DNA of 64,000 nucleotides. Origin: Zygaena filipendulae (taxonomy: Eukaryota; Arthropoda; Insecta; Lepidoptera; Zygaenidae). The position numbers and the translations under genes were made by a program. Under the pieces are notes generated by a model that was not told the DNA's origin, ran no database searches, and worked only from the letters and a program-made list of their open reading frames with translations. Each line of letters begins with the position of its first letter. Positions within the stretch are counted from its first letter, which is position 1. The stretch spans positions 310,001-374,000 of the forward strand of contig CAJRBF020000002.1 of NCBI GenBank assembly GCA_907165275.2, read 5' to 3'. Positions 10,507 through 20,756 of this stretch are shown one piece after another.

Positions 10507-11445
10507 TTACGTCTCCATCGCTAGCCCTACAGTTGGCTCCATCGCTAGCCCTACAGTTGGCTTTGGGGGCCCCGGCGGCGGCTTTTGTCCGTTTTTTTGC
10601 CCGTTTTTTGAAGGCCTCATTGTCTGTGCGCCGGGAATGTTAATATTCCAGGAGGGGCATTGCCTTGAACCCGCACGGTGGCTTACGCTTTCGAGCCCCT
10701 TATCCTGGCACACCGGACAGGAAACTTCCGCCTCGCAAAAGCGCACAAGGTGCTCTGTGCTTCCACATCTGGCACATCTATTGCTACGATCAGGTCCTGG
10801 GCACCTGACTGCGTGGTGTCCGAACTCAAGGCAGCGGAAGCACTTAGTTTTTTCTTCGTACGGTCTGACCGTGGCGCGCATCCAGCCGATTCGGAGTTTG
10901 CGCTCGTCGGCCAGCCTTCTTGCGTCTTCCTTAGGCAACTCGATGACCGCGCATTTGGTGACTGAGCCGCTGGTCCAGACACGCTTGATCGCAAAATCCT
11001 CGTACCGATCTTTCAGAGCGTTTTCAATCTCACCGTTCTCGGTGTCTACGTCCAGGCCAGAAATGAAGACCGCTGCCATGTCCCGTAAAGCTCGGACATT
11101 CAGGTCGGGGTGGCTTTCAGCAACCGCTTTCCTCACATCTTCAGCCCGGAAATGCCCCCCTTCTAGCTCAAGCAGGAGATCTCCCTGCTGGGTCTTCCTT
11201 ACGGAGGAGAAGATGAGGCCATTCAGCCCCCGTGAGAGGCTATCCTTGACTTTTTTTAGGGCGTCTGAGTAGCTCGAGTCGGGCACTCGAACCAGCACAG
11301 CCTCCGGTCTGGGTCTCGGCACTTTAGCCCGCTGGGTGTTTTTAGTCCCCTGTGGTGTCTTCGTGGGTGCCTCAGGTTCTTTATTTTCTTCTGTTTTTCT
11401 TTTGCCTTTTCGTTTCCTCCCTTTTTTTTTCCTACTTTCTGCCAC
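10507..11445 (-). pseudogene. R1-clade ORF1, C-terminal half with CCHC zinc knuckles
   Basis: This 312-residue frame is the nucleic-acid-binding half of an R1-type gag-like ORF1. It has a central domain, then three zinc knuckles: CFRCLEFGHHAVRC, CARCGSTEHLVRFC and a CPVCQDKG...H...C type. It ends with a doubled P-T-V-G-L-A-M-E segment that reflects a 24-bp tandem duplication at about 10,512-10,560. The N-terminal half lies upstream in another frame (11,256-12,419). The shift falls near the A/T homopolymer at about 11,421-11,430. The gene is therefore broken by a one-base indel, unless frameshifting there is programmed. Confidence 0.75.
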
Positions 11446-12419
11446 TCGTCATTTGACGTAGGTTGCAGGTCAGTCTCAGACGGAAGAGCTGGTCGAGTCA
11501 GTTCAGGTATCGCCATAGGCAATGGCTGGGGTGCAAGGACTGGCGCTTCAGGAGGGAACCCCATGTATGGGTCCCATTCGGGTCCCGTAAGTTGGCTCAC
11601 CATGGAGGTATTAGTGCCGACCTCCACTCCCACATGCCAAGGTGACACGCAGGTAGCCTTCTCTGCGTGTTCGGCTACCTTTCTTTGCCTTTTCGGAGTG
11701 TTCTCTTTTTCCTCGTCTCTTCTCAAGCGAGCCACGAGGAGCCTGACTCGGGTGTCTTTTATTTTGTGGCAGAGACCTTGGATATCCTTTACTGCGAATT
11801 TGATATTACTAGCGGTGCTGCGGTATGGGCCAGTTTTTGAGCATACCATCTCGTTCAGTGTGTCTACTTTCTCGGCCACGAAGAGCCAATACGCTTCTTC
11901 TTCACGCTCTAGTGTTTCAAGGTCAGCCGAAGGTGTTTTGATCGGCGACTGTCGCTTTCTCTTTTGCTGGGCTGGTGTACTTGTCATCGGAGAGTAGAAG
12001 GTTATTGGGCTCTTCTCCGGTGGCGAGCGTGCCAGACTCTTCCTGGGTCTAAATATATCATCATCTTGTATAGGCTCTAATGGGTCTCCGGAAGTGTCGG
12101 ACTCGGTGTTCCCGTAGGTGAGTCGAGACACAGAATGTTTCTTGCCCTGCCCGTGCTGTACTGGGCGGCAAGGGCTAGCGACTTCGCTACTACAGGTTGC
12201 GTAGCTGGTGGTGGTGATTCCTTTATTCATCGCAATGCGCTCCGAATCCTCAGAATCTCTCTTTTTCTCCTCTCTCCCTCTCCCTTTATCTCCCCCCTCC
12301 TTGCTCCCATCTACTTCTCCAACTCCGTAGCGCATAGGTGCCCCCTCCAGATACATGGGGCTGCCCAGACCAGAAGGTCCAGGGTGGGACTGGCCAACCC
12401 TTTCGGGGTTGGTACCCAC
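11256..12419 (-). pseudogene. R1-clade ORF1, N-terminal half
   Basis: The 387-codon frame begins with a GTG; an ATG-started version begins about 20 codons in. It contains Ser/Pro-rich stretches (RKSLARSPPEKSPITF) and a helical segment around ALFVAEKVDTLNEM-like residues, in the DNA as ...AYWLFVAEKVDTLNEMVCS. A basic Lys-rich region follows, where the frame should pass into the frame of 10,507-11,445. The last roughly 60 residues (after about 11,430) are read-through in the wrong frame. The two halves together would give an ORF1 protein of normal R1-clade size. Confidence 0.65.
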
Positions 12420-12442
12420 CTGGAGATTTTGAACCTTATGCG

Positions 12443-12658
12443 ACCATTATAGATCTTACTCTGGCCACTAATATTGCTGCGAACCTTATCTCCGAGTGGC
12501 ACGTGTCGGACGAAGCGTCATGCTCCGACCACAGATGGATCAGGTTCAACATCCAGGTAACAACCCAGGAAATACAACCCCGCAGGCTCCCCCGCAAGAC
12601 CGACCGGGTTTGCTACTCAAGGAAACTTAGAGACAAACTAGGAGGGTTTAAGGTGCCT
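12443..12658 (+). repeat. 216-bp target site duplication, right copy
   Basis: This is the second copy of 7,151-7,366, with two differences. It begins directly at the 5' end of the minus-strand R1-clade element and runs into the rest of the Loa-like ORF2 without a break. Confidence 0.85.
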
Positions 12659-14059
12659 GCGGCAATTGAAGACACAATTCAAATAGAGAATCAGGTAACA
12701 GATCTCACAAGAACAGTGATGGAATGCTACCACGATGCATGCCCCCTAACCGCGCCACGGGAGGCAGGCCGTAAAGGTCAACCCTGGTGGGGTCCAGAGC
12801 TAGAAAGGCTCAGGAAAAAGGTTAGGAAATTATTCAACAGGGCAATGAATACATACGACGAGCAAGACTGGGATAACTACATGAACGCTAAGAACATGTA
12901 CAAGAAACGTCTCCGGTACTGGAGAACAGCCTCGTTGCGAAAATTCTGCGAAGGCATTAGCAACAACGAACAGGCGAATCGGGTACGGAAGGTTCTATCT
13001 AGCCAACCCAATCACGGCTTGGGATCTCTTCGTAAACCAGACAACACCCTTACCACATCTCATGAGGAGACTCAACAGGTGCTGTTACGGACCCATTTCC
13101 CAGAATGCAGTCTCGTGCAGACGGTTGATTGGAAGGACACAATAACAAAGCCAACACAGGAGTGCTGGAACTTCGCTCAACAGGTTGTAACCCTAGACAA
13201 AACTGAATGGGCCATCAGCAGCTTCCAACCCTTTAAGACGGCGGGCATGGATGGTATCTTTCCTGCTCTGCTGCAATGGGGTGGGAGGCCGCTAGCCCGA
13301 GTATTAACACCACTGCTATGCGCGTGCCTCGCGCACAGGTACATCCCACTGCAGTGGCGCGAGGTTAGGGTAATCTTTATACCTAAACCGGGCAAAAGCG
13401 ACTATACTGACGCAAAATCCTTCAGACCAATTAGCCTCACATCATTCCTGCTTAAAACGCTAGAGAGGATATGTGACAGGGAACTGAGGGACAAAGCGCT
13501 CAAGAACATACCACTGCACCGACACCAACACGCGTACAGTTCAGGTAAATCAACCGAATCGGCCCTACATTTGGTTGTGTCCAAAATTGAGGAAGCGATT
13601 CAAAACAAAGCAATTTGCCTAGGCACCTTCATAGACATCGAAGGGGCCTTCGACAAAACAAACTTTTCTAGCATTGGTACTGCTCTATCAAGGCACGGCA
13701 CCAACGCTGTCCTAACACAGTGGATTGAAAACATGCTAAGCAAAAGAATAATCAGGTTTGCAGAGGATGAGACACTGGGAGCGTTAGTGGCGAAGGGCTG
13801 CCCCCAAGGGGGAGTGCTCTCGCCCCTCCTATGGAACATGGTGGTGAATGACCTTATCACCACCCTCAACGCAAACCACTTTTATACAATCGGGTACGCC
13901 GATGACCTCGCGATACTAGTGACCGGTAACTTTGCAAATATAGTTTGCGACGTTACACAGGCGGCACTTCGAGTCGTGGAGAAATGGTGTGCTGCCTATA
14001 AGCTGTCGGTTAACCCAACAAAAACTGAACTAGTTCACGAACAAACGAGACCTAGGTAG
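12447..14059 (+). pseudogene. Loa-like ORF2, endonuclease end and reverse transcriptase
   Basis: The frame starts in the duplicated endonuclease segment and goes on through the linker into the RT. RT landmarks are the FKTAGMDGIFPALLQ block, VIFIPKPGKSDY, SFRPISLTSFLLKTLER, the motif A region GTFIDIEGAFDKT, GCPQGGVLSPLLWN and the catalytic YADDLAILV. A stop at 14,057 follows shortly after KLSVNPTKTEL. The region that normally links the RT to the thumb (roughly 100-150 residues) is absent, because the next recognisable block (14,071 onward) lies in another frame close by. This marks a second internal deletion. Confidence 0.82.
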
Positions 14060-14070
14060 ATACAATCTGC

Positions 14071-14585
14071 ATGGCGATAACAGGCTGCATGAGGACGACC
14101 CCTACGGCAGCTCTGGAAATGATGCTGGGTCTGCCCCCTCTAGATCTTTTTATCCAGCAGGAGGCAGCTATCTCGGCAGTTCGCCTAAGGTCCCTTAATC
14201 TATGGAGGAACATCGGAACTCCTCACACAAAAATCCTCGATAGAGCCATAGAGGATGTACCGCTCATTGATGCGATAAATGACAGAATTCCGATGCAATT
14301 TGTCTTCGACAAGAAATACAAGATCCAGCTCTTTGAGGTGGGGGCTGAAAGCCTCAACCAAAGTGAGCTGAGAATCTTTACAGATGGCTCCAAAACAAAC
14401 TCAGGTACTGGCTCCGGAACTTTTTCGGAAGACCTGAATATTAGCATATCGTTGCCGTTAGGTACCCACAACACGGTATTTCAAGCCGAATGTGTGGGCA
14501 TCATAATGACAGCAAGAGCAATTGCGGCTAGGAAGGTGGAGAACCACTCGATCCGCATTATTTCAGACAGCATGTCAGTATTACA
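14071..14585 (+). pseudogene. Loa-like ORF2, thumb end and RNase H N-terminal part
   Basis: The segment begins with the block M-A-I-T-G-C-M-R-T-T-P, typical of the region after the RT in Loa/I-type ORF2. It leads into RNase H: IFTDGSK with the first catalytic Asp, then FQAECVGIIMTA with the catalytic Glu, then RIISDSMSVL with the second catalytic Asp. It is cut at 14,585 by the CR1-like insertion and resumes at 20,043. RNase H in this position removes RNA from the RNA-DNA hybrid and is one reason to favour the Loa/I group. Confidence 0.8.
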
Positions 14586-14839
14586 TTTTGGACATTTTGT
14601 CATTTTGGATTCGCACGAGCGTGCCGTGCTGCGTGGACGTGTACAAGTGATACGGTCAAACTTTTTTCGAATAATATTGTTCTAAATTTGTGATTGGGTG
14701 AAACGTGTAACTTTCTGTTCCTTATCACTCTTCGGTGTTTCTTTTGGTTTTTTCACGCCCATTGGGCGGTACAAGAGTGAAATAGATAGTGGTTCGAGTG
14801 TCACGCATTACACAAAGGACTAGACTGCGGTGAAGGATT

Positions 14840-14912
14840 GGTTGACGCTGAGATTTGAACCCCCGCTCTCTGCTACGCGGGACGCCCTCCGGATTGCTGA
14901 GCCACTGGTAGC
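14840..14912 (-). promoter_or_regulatory. tRNA-like A and B box pair in the 5' region of the CR1-like element
   Basis: On the minus strand the sequence has TGGCTCAGCAATCCGG, close to a tRNA A box, and GGTTCAAATCT, close to a B box, at roughly tRNA spacing. The flanking stems do not pair well, so this is not a working tRNA gene. It could be a tRNA-derived SINE fragment or a degenerate pol III promoter pointing away from ORF1. Confidence 0.35.
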
Positions 14913-15082
14913 TGTTACTCGCGTTGCGAAATACGGCTTGGGGATTCGCGCGAGCGCTACGAGCTACGAGCGCCGGCTACGAACTACTACGAGTTTTCTA
15001 CGAGTTATAGCTACGCGCATATAAAAAATAAAAAAATAAAACTACGTATTCGGGCGACATAAACAATAAATTTTACATCAAT

Positions 15083-16021
15083 ATGCCTTTTAGTCTCGAG
15101 CGGACTCCACCAAATGCGATGCTGTCTGTTGCGTCTCCGCTCTCTGCGTCGGCGTCCGAGCCGAATCTTGCGCAACCAAGTGGTACAACAGATAGTTCAA
15201 AGGTCACCGTTCGGAGCAAGCGCCCTCGTCTGTTTGATGACGATGACGATGATGACGGCGAGAGATCTAGATCTACCGATCCGCTGCAAATGTTGGTGCG
15301 GGAGATGCGGAAGCTGCGTGAGGAGATGCAGGGCATGCGGACTGACATCCAGGAGTGTAGGCAGGAGATTCGAGAGTTTCGTGACGGCCTTGGGGTATGT
15401 GTGGGACGCATCGACGCTTTAGAGCTGAGAGTCAACGGCATAGAGAGGGGGCTCGCGGACGCTGCAGTGTCTGCCGGGACTGGGGTCCTGGAGGAGACCC
15501 TTAGCAGGTTACAGATGGAACTGCGCGAACGGGATCAAGAATTATTAGCCAATGACGTCCAAATAAGCAACGTCGTTGAAGAGCGTGGTGAAAACCCCGT
15601 GCATCTGTTTACGCTAATATCTGCTAAGCTCGGTACGCCGGTAGATGAGCGCGATATAGTAAGCGTAGAACGGGTTGGACCACGCAATGAGGGAGAAGGT
15701 GAGCGTCGACCGCGACCATTGGTAGTGCGGCTGACGCGGCGAGCGACGCGCGATGCGCTATTGCGCGGGGCGCGTGTACGCCGCAGCGCTACCACGGCTG
15801 ATTTAGGGCTGAGCGGCGAGCCACGGCGTTTTTACATCAATGAACGCCTGACAAAAGTAAATAGGCAACTGTTCGCAAAAGCCCGGGAACAAGCCCGACT
15901 CCACGCCTGGCGATGGGTATGGACCAGAGATGGGAGAATCTACATGCGACGCGCTGAGGGCCAACCGGCTCATCGTATCCGTAGAGAGAGCGACATGGTC
16001 GATATTTTTAAAACCATATAA
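15083..16021 (+). CDS. CR1-like ORF1: coiled-coil and FP-like RNA-binding protein
   Basis: The intact 312-residue ORF starts at the ATG at 15,083. The N-terminus is Ser/Thr/Pro-rich with an acidic run of seven Asp near residue 50. A long coiled coil follows (about 65-155, heptad-rich in Leu, Met, Arg and Glu). The C-terminal domain (about 160-312) ends with a segment holding NERLTKVNRQLFAKAR, then WRWVWTRDGRIYMRR. This resembles the C-terminal domain shared by insect non-LTR ORF1 proteins and the baculovirus FP (25K) protein. The expected role is to trimerise and package the element RNA. The similarity is recognised from memory of the family and needs a profile search. Confidence 0.75.
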   Translation: MPFSLERTPPNAMLSVASPLSASASEPNLAQPSGTTDSSKVTVRSKRPRLFDDDDDDDGERSRSTDPLQMLVREMRKLREEMQGMRTDIQECRQEIREFRDGLGVCVGRIDALELRVNGIERGLADAAVSAGTGVLEETLSRLQMELRERDQELLANDVQISNVVEERGENPVHLFTLISAKLGTPVDERDIVSVERVGPRNEGEGERRPRPLVVRLTRRATRDALLRGARVRRSATTADLGLSGEPRRFYINERLTKVNRQLFAKAREQARLHAWRWVWTRDGRIYMRRAEGQPAHRIRRESDMVDIFKTI

Positions 16022-16575
16022 GTTTGTTCGGTCCTATTTAAAAAAATTGTTTTTGCCATTTTTAAACCCTGTTTTTTGTTTTCATTTAGGGCTCTCTGAT
16101 ATGTTTATTTTTTTGTTATGTTTATTTTTTTTAAATGTGTATGATTGGTTTTGGTGCCGGTGTGTCTTTGTTTTGGTTGCTAGCTACGCTCGCGCGGAAC
16201 TAGTCTGTATTTTATTTATTATAATATGTATTGCTGTTATGTTTAATAATATATATGTATGCGTTATTATATTTATCTTCATTAGTTTTTGTAAATCGAA
16301 ATGTATATATATATTATATGAAATGTATATATATATATAATATGTTATATGAAAGTCCAAATGTGTAATCTTTGTAATATATTAATATATCTTTATAGTA
16401 TATTAGATGTATTTGCTTATAATTTGTTACTGTTTAAATATATATTTTGTATTATTTTTTGGGAGACAGACGGCATTCTTACCGGCATCACCTTGCGCCT
16501 AGCTGCGACCCTTTCGCGCCTTTTTCGCTTAGTCTTCTCTGTGTCTGGTTTTTATAAAATAAATCCGCCGGCGCA
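16022..16575 (+). other. AT-rich spacer between ORF1 and ORF2 of the CR1-like element
   Basis: About 550 bp of T-rich and AT-dinucleotide-rich sequence with no conserved reading frame. It includes (TA)n stretches near 16,300-16,345. ORF2 translation would need an internal start at the ATG at 16,576. Confidence 0.6.
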
Positions 16576-19439
16576 ATGACTGATTCCAAGTCTTTCAGAG
16601 TTAGTTTATTCAATGCCGGGTCCCTGGGGACAGGGCACGATGAACTGATCGTGGCGATGGGCAATTTTATGGCTGATTTGGTTGCTATTAACGAGACGTG
16701 GCTTCGCGAGGGAGAGGAGGGCCGCGCGCCCGCCGTACCGGGCTACCGACTGCGCCATATTCCGCGTCCTCGCGAGCTTCGTGCTCGCGGCGGGGGCGTT
16801 GGTTTCTATGTGAAAAACAGCATTGGAGCTCGGCTCTGCACGCACCCTTATGCACCCTCAGTCGAGCAAATGTGGCTCCGTGTTAATGTTGGTGGGAAGA
16901 AGCTTTTGGTCGGCACGGCTTATCGTCCCCCATGGCTGAATGCTGACATTTTCTTTGATGCAATCACAGACTCGATAACTTCTTTTTCTGGTTATGACAG
17001 TATCGTTTTGGTGGGTGACTTTAACATAAACTACACTGACTGCTGTGACAGGAATCACACATGTTTGACACAATTCTTGACTTCCTTAAATTTGTTACAA
17101 ATCATTGACCAACCTACACACTTCACTGATCATAGCGAGACGACTATCGACCTGGTTTGCACTGACGCACGAATCTCTGGCATAGATGTGCAACACATAC
17201 CGGATCTGGGCAAGCACGCCTTTATTACTGTCGATCTAGATGTAAAAAAGCAAAAACCACAACCCAAATTTATGACTTTTCGACCTCTTAAGAACATAGA
17301 CCGTGATTCTTTTGACAAAGACTTGGACATGATAGACTGGGACAGTTTACTTGACCTTAACGATATCGACACCATGGTAAGAGAGTTTAACAAACTTCTT
17401 ACTGGACTTTTTGACAGACATGCACCCATAAGGACTGTTATTAGGAGGGAGTCACCAAAACCGTGGCTTACGGACACTGTGCGTTTAATGATGCGTCTTC
17501 GCGATGAGGCCCATAAAAGGTATAAAACAACCAAAACCAACACAGCCAAAAAATATTATTTAGAACTAAAACATCTGGTTATCTCTGCCCTTATTAATGA
17601 GAAACGTGCCTTTTTCCAAAATAATATAAACCAATATGCCGGTGACTCGAAACGCCTCTGGAAAAATCTTAAACGCACTGTTCTGCCGGAAAAACGGAAT
17701 ATGGAACTACCCACACACTACAATGACGCTGACGCGATTAATAACCACTTTTTGAATTTGCCCGGTAAGACTGATGTATCCATTTCTGATTTGACGTATT
17801 TCGAATTAAACCGACATGACAAGGCCACTACATTTGCACTCAAAACTTTGACTCCCTTTGCCATTTCAAAAATACTGACCACAATCAAAAGTAATGCAAA
17901 GGGAGTTGACTTGATTGACATTGACATGATCTTACTGACATTACCGAGAACTTTGCCTATTTTAACAGAAATGGTTAATCGGAGCATCCTGACGAGCACT
18001 TTTCCGACCGACTGGAAGACGGCGAAAGTTACTCCTCTTCCCAAGAAACCTAATCCTGTCCACATGTCTGACTTCCGTCCTATAAGTATACTTCCTTGCA
18101 TGTCTAAGATAGTGGAGAGGGCCGTGTATATTCAGGTGTCGGAGTACCTGGAGACAAATGGTATACTGCCTGACTTGCAGTCAGGTTTCAGGAGGGGTCG
18201 AGGTACGGCAACTGCTCTGCTTGACGTCGTAGATAATGTGCTGTCAGAGCTTGATAAGGGAAAGAGCACAATTTTGGTATTGCTAGATTTCTCTAGGGCC
18301 TTCGATTGCCTGAATATTTCCCTCTTGCTATCGAAGATGTCGTATTATGGATTTGACAAAGCTACGGTTCAGTGGTTTGACAGTTACCTGTCGGCTCGCG
18401 CGCAATTAGTGGGTCTGCATAAAAGCAATGGTACGATGGTATATTCAGCTGCAAAACAGTTAAATAGGGGTGTACCGCAGGGATCAATATTAGGGCCCCT
18501 GCTGTTCATTCTCTATAGTGCTGATGTCGCAAACGCAATTGAGAGTAGCAAGTTCCACCTTTATGCTGATGATACACAGCTGTATATTTCCACGTTACCA
18601 TCAAAAGCAGGGGAGGCTGCCAAACTGATCAACCGGGATCTCGATCGCATTGCTGCGTGGTCTGATAGGGGATGTTTGGCTCTGAATCCTGGCAAGTCCA
18701 AGTACATGGTACTTGGCACTAAAAGTCAAATCCATAATACGGTGCAAGCTCTTGCGGTCAATAATATAGCTATCATGAGCAAACCGGTAGAAAGGGTGAT
18801 AGAAGCAAAAAATCTAGGTGTGATCATGGATGGTGAACTGCATTTTGAAAACCACATCAAAAACGTGGTCAGCAACTGCTTCTATCGTCTCAAAGTTCTA
18901 TATAATATACGCGATTACCTTAGCACTGATTTGCGTGTTAGGCTGAGTGAATCGCTGATATTGTCTAGGTTAAACTACTGTGATGTTGTCTATGGTGGCT
19001 GTATACTTGGCCGGACAAGAAAATTAATACAACGAGTACAAAACGCATGTGCTCGTTTCTGTTTAAAAACCCGTCTAGGTCCCATGTCACCCCATACTTG
19101 AGTGCCGCAAAGCTCCTGAATATGGAATCCCGTAGGCGCCTCCATCTGGCCTCGCTGATGTTTGGTGTAGTACGTAACAAAACTCCCGCGTACCTGTATA
19201 AAAAGCTGGAGTGGTCAACCCGGGAGCGCTCCGTCCACAGGGGCAAAATTCTTACTCCGTCACACCGAACGGCAGCTTTTCGGGGTAGTTTCAGGTTTGC
19301 GGCGTCTAAGTGTTGGAATGACATTCCCCCTCCAATCCGCGATGCGTCTAGTAGGTGGGTTTTTGGGCGTAAGCTCAAAGCATACCTGCTTGAACAGCAG
19401 AATCTCTCCTTACCTGTCCAAACTTCTCGCCGTAACTGA
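16576..19439 (+). pseudogene. CR1-like ORF2: endonuclease and reverse transcriptase with one late frameshift
   Basis: The first 841 codons encode an endonuclease (INETWLREG near residue 40, YRPPW near 115, GDFNINYTD near 147, HAFITVDL near 215) and a full RT. RT landmarks are KTAKVTPLPKK, SDFRPISILPCMSKIVER, LLDFSRAFDCLN, GVPQGSILGPLLF and the catalytic YADDTQLYIS near 662. A stop at 19,099 is caused by a shift at about 19,065-19,085. The true C-terminus continues in another frame to 19,439, with SRSHVTPYLSAAKL and the conserved end block F-R-G-S-F-R-F-A-A-S-K-C-W-N. The same end block occurs in the fragment at 62,163-63,093, so the two elements are related. All catalytic residues seem to be present. 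Confidence 0.82.
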
Positions 19440-20018
19440 CGGACTAACTGACTGTTTATTTTAACCTTGTGGTTGCATCTAGGATGTCTGCTGGAGAGGA
19501 TATGCCCTGGGCTTGATGTTGCATAAATATTTTATTCAGTTATGGTATTTATAATGTGTATAGTATATTTTAAATTTATTTTTTACTTTTTTATCTATTT
19601 ATTTATACACGCGAGGTGTGTATGGTATATGTTTATGTATGAATTATTTTATCATATGATCGCATTTTATATTTATTGTACAGTTAGTATCTAATCTCTG
19701 TCCTTTGTATGTGTAATGTATGGTATCAATCTTTTAAATTGTTCGTATTGTTATGTATCATGTATGTCATATATTTTCTCCGCTGCCTGCGTCGCACTTT
19801 GGGGCGCTCGTGGGACTGCTGGCGCTGACTGAAAACCAGCGCTGAGGGTTCCCATCCTCAGCATATGCTGAGTCAGCTGCCATTTGCAGCAACAGAGGCA
19901 CACCGCGACCAATACAAATTTATTAATTTAGGCTTTAAGTTATAAAAATATTGTATATTTATTTTGTCAACTCTCTGTGTAATCTGTATGTGTGTGTGTC
20001 TGTTGTGCAATAAAAAAT
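19440..20018 (+). other. 3' UTR of the CR1-like element
   Basis: AT-rich non-coding sequence between the ORF2 stop and the (TTCTA)n tail. It includes a polyadenylation-like aataaa at about 20,009. No gene is visible. Confidence 0.6.
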
Positions 20019-20047
20019 ATTCTATTCTATTCTATTCTATTCTATTA
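20019..20047 (+). repeat. (TTCTA)n 3' tail
   Basis: About five copies of the pentamer end the CR1-like element and merge into the target duplication tattaca. Microsatellite tails are common in the CR1/L2/Jockey groups. Confidence 0.8.
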
Positions 20048-20662
20048 CAGGCACTTGGGAATCATGCGATTACCTCGAGCCTAATACACGAGTGTCACCA
20101 AGCATTGACAGAGGTGTGCAATAATAACAACAGCATTACCCTGCAATGGATAAAGGGCCATAGTGACTCTCGAGGGAACGATGCGGCGGATGAGCTGGCG
20201 CGCAGGGGTTCCGACACGGCTATTTTCGGCCCGGAACCTATAGTGCCCCTACCATTCGGCTGGATCCGAACACAACTACGCCAAAGAACTGGACAACAGC
20301 ACGACCGGACCTGGAGGAGGCGTGGAGACTGCGGGCAGGCAAGGGCGACCTTACCAAGGGCCAATGCTCGCCTCTCCCGCAGTCTCCTGCGGCTAAGTAG
20401 AACCCAGCTCCGCATGGTAACGGGTGCCCTCACAGGTCATGGCCCTTATAACAAGCATTTATACACTATAAATGTCACAGATAGCCCCCTCTGCAGGGCA
20501 TGCATGAGGGCTAAGGAAACAGCTGCCCACATGCTACTAGAGTGTGATGGAGTAGCACCTTACCGGGTCAAACACCTGGGAGCACCAAGTTCGCTCCCGG
20601 AAGCCTTCAGCGACATCAGGAAGTTGCTGGGCTTCCTGGAGGAACTTGGCTGGTATGAATAA
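20043..20662 (+). pseudogene. Loa-like ORF2, RNase H C-terminal part and zinc-finger-like end
   Basis: The frame resumes the RNase H cut at 14,585 and contains ITLQWIKGHSDSRGNDAADELAR, with the conserved G-H-S and the catalytic Asp of the last RNase H motif. Downstream is a basic region and a C-x2-C-x8-H-x4-C-type finger (CRACMRAKETAAHMLLEC). The stop is the TAA at about 20,660. A 3' UTR of about 80 bp then leads to the A-rich tail and the 12-bp target duplication. Confidence 0.82.
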
Positions 20663-20756
20663 GCGGCACAATTCCCACCACACGCAAAATAGGCGCCCAG
20701 TCGTCGAATTGCGGAAACCGGCCCGTTTACAAATACAAATACAATACGCACCACTG

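Larger units (their letters stand above)
7367..12442 (-). mobile_element. R1-clade non-LTR retrotransposon, near full length
   Basis: This 5.1-kb element lies in reverse orientation inside the Loa-like ORF2. On its own strand the order is ORF1 (12,419-10,507), ORF2 (10,483-7,493), a short 3' UTR and a poly(A) tail, seen here as the T run at about 7,367-7,395. A 216-bp direct repeat flanks it. The 5' leader before ORF1 is only about 25 bp, so the 5' end may be slightly truncated. R1 elements often target rDNA, but this copy or family has gone into another transposon. Confidence 0.85.
14586..20042 (+). mobile_element. CR1-like non-LTR retrotransposon, nearly complete
   Basis: This 5,457-bp insert in the Loa-like RNase H is flanked by the 7-bp repeat tattaca (14,579-14,585 and 20,043-20,049). 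It carries a 5' region of about 500 bp, ORF1 (15,083-16,021), a 550-bp AT-rich spacer, ORF2 (16,576-19,439 with one frameshift), a 3' UTR and a (TTCTA)n tail. The tail at about 20,019-20,042 runs into the target duplication, so the last few bases are ambiguous. The CR1-group assignment rests on ORF2 motifs and the microsatellite tail. Jockey or L2 would be the alternatives. Confidence 0.82.
5666..20744 (+). mobile_element. Loa-like non-LTR retrotransposon (APE-RT-RNase H), nested host of two further elements
   Basis: The insert is bounded by the 12-bp direct repeat tacgcaccactg (5,654-5,665 and 20,745-20,756). It ends in a short A-rich tail (aaatacaaatacaa), as non-LTR elements do. The coding order is ORF1, apurinic-like endonuclease, RT and RNase H, with a C-terminal zinc-finger-like region, which fits the Loa/I group. 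Two internal deletions and two insertions make it non-functional. Subtracting the inserts and their duplicated target copies leaves roughly 4.3 kb. Confidence 0.85.
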
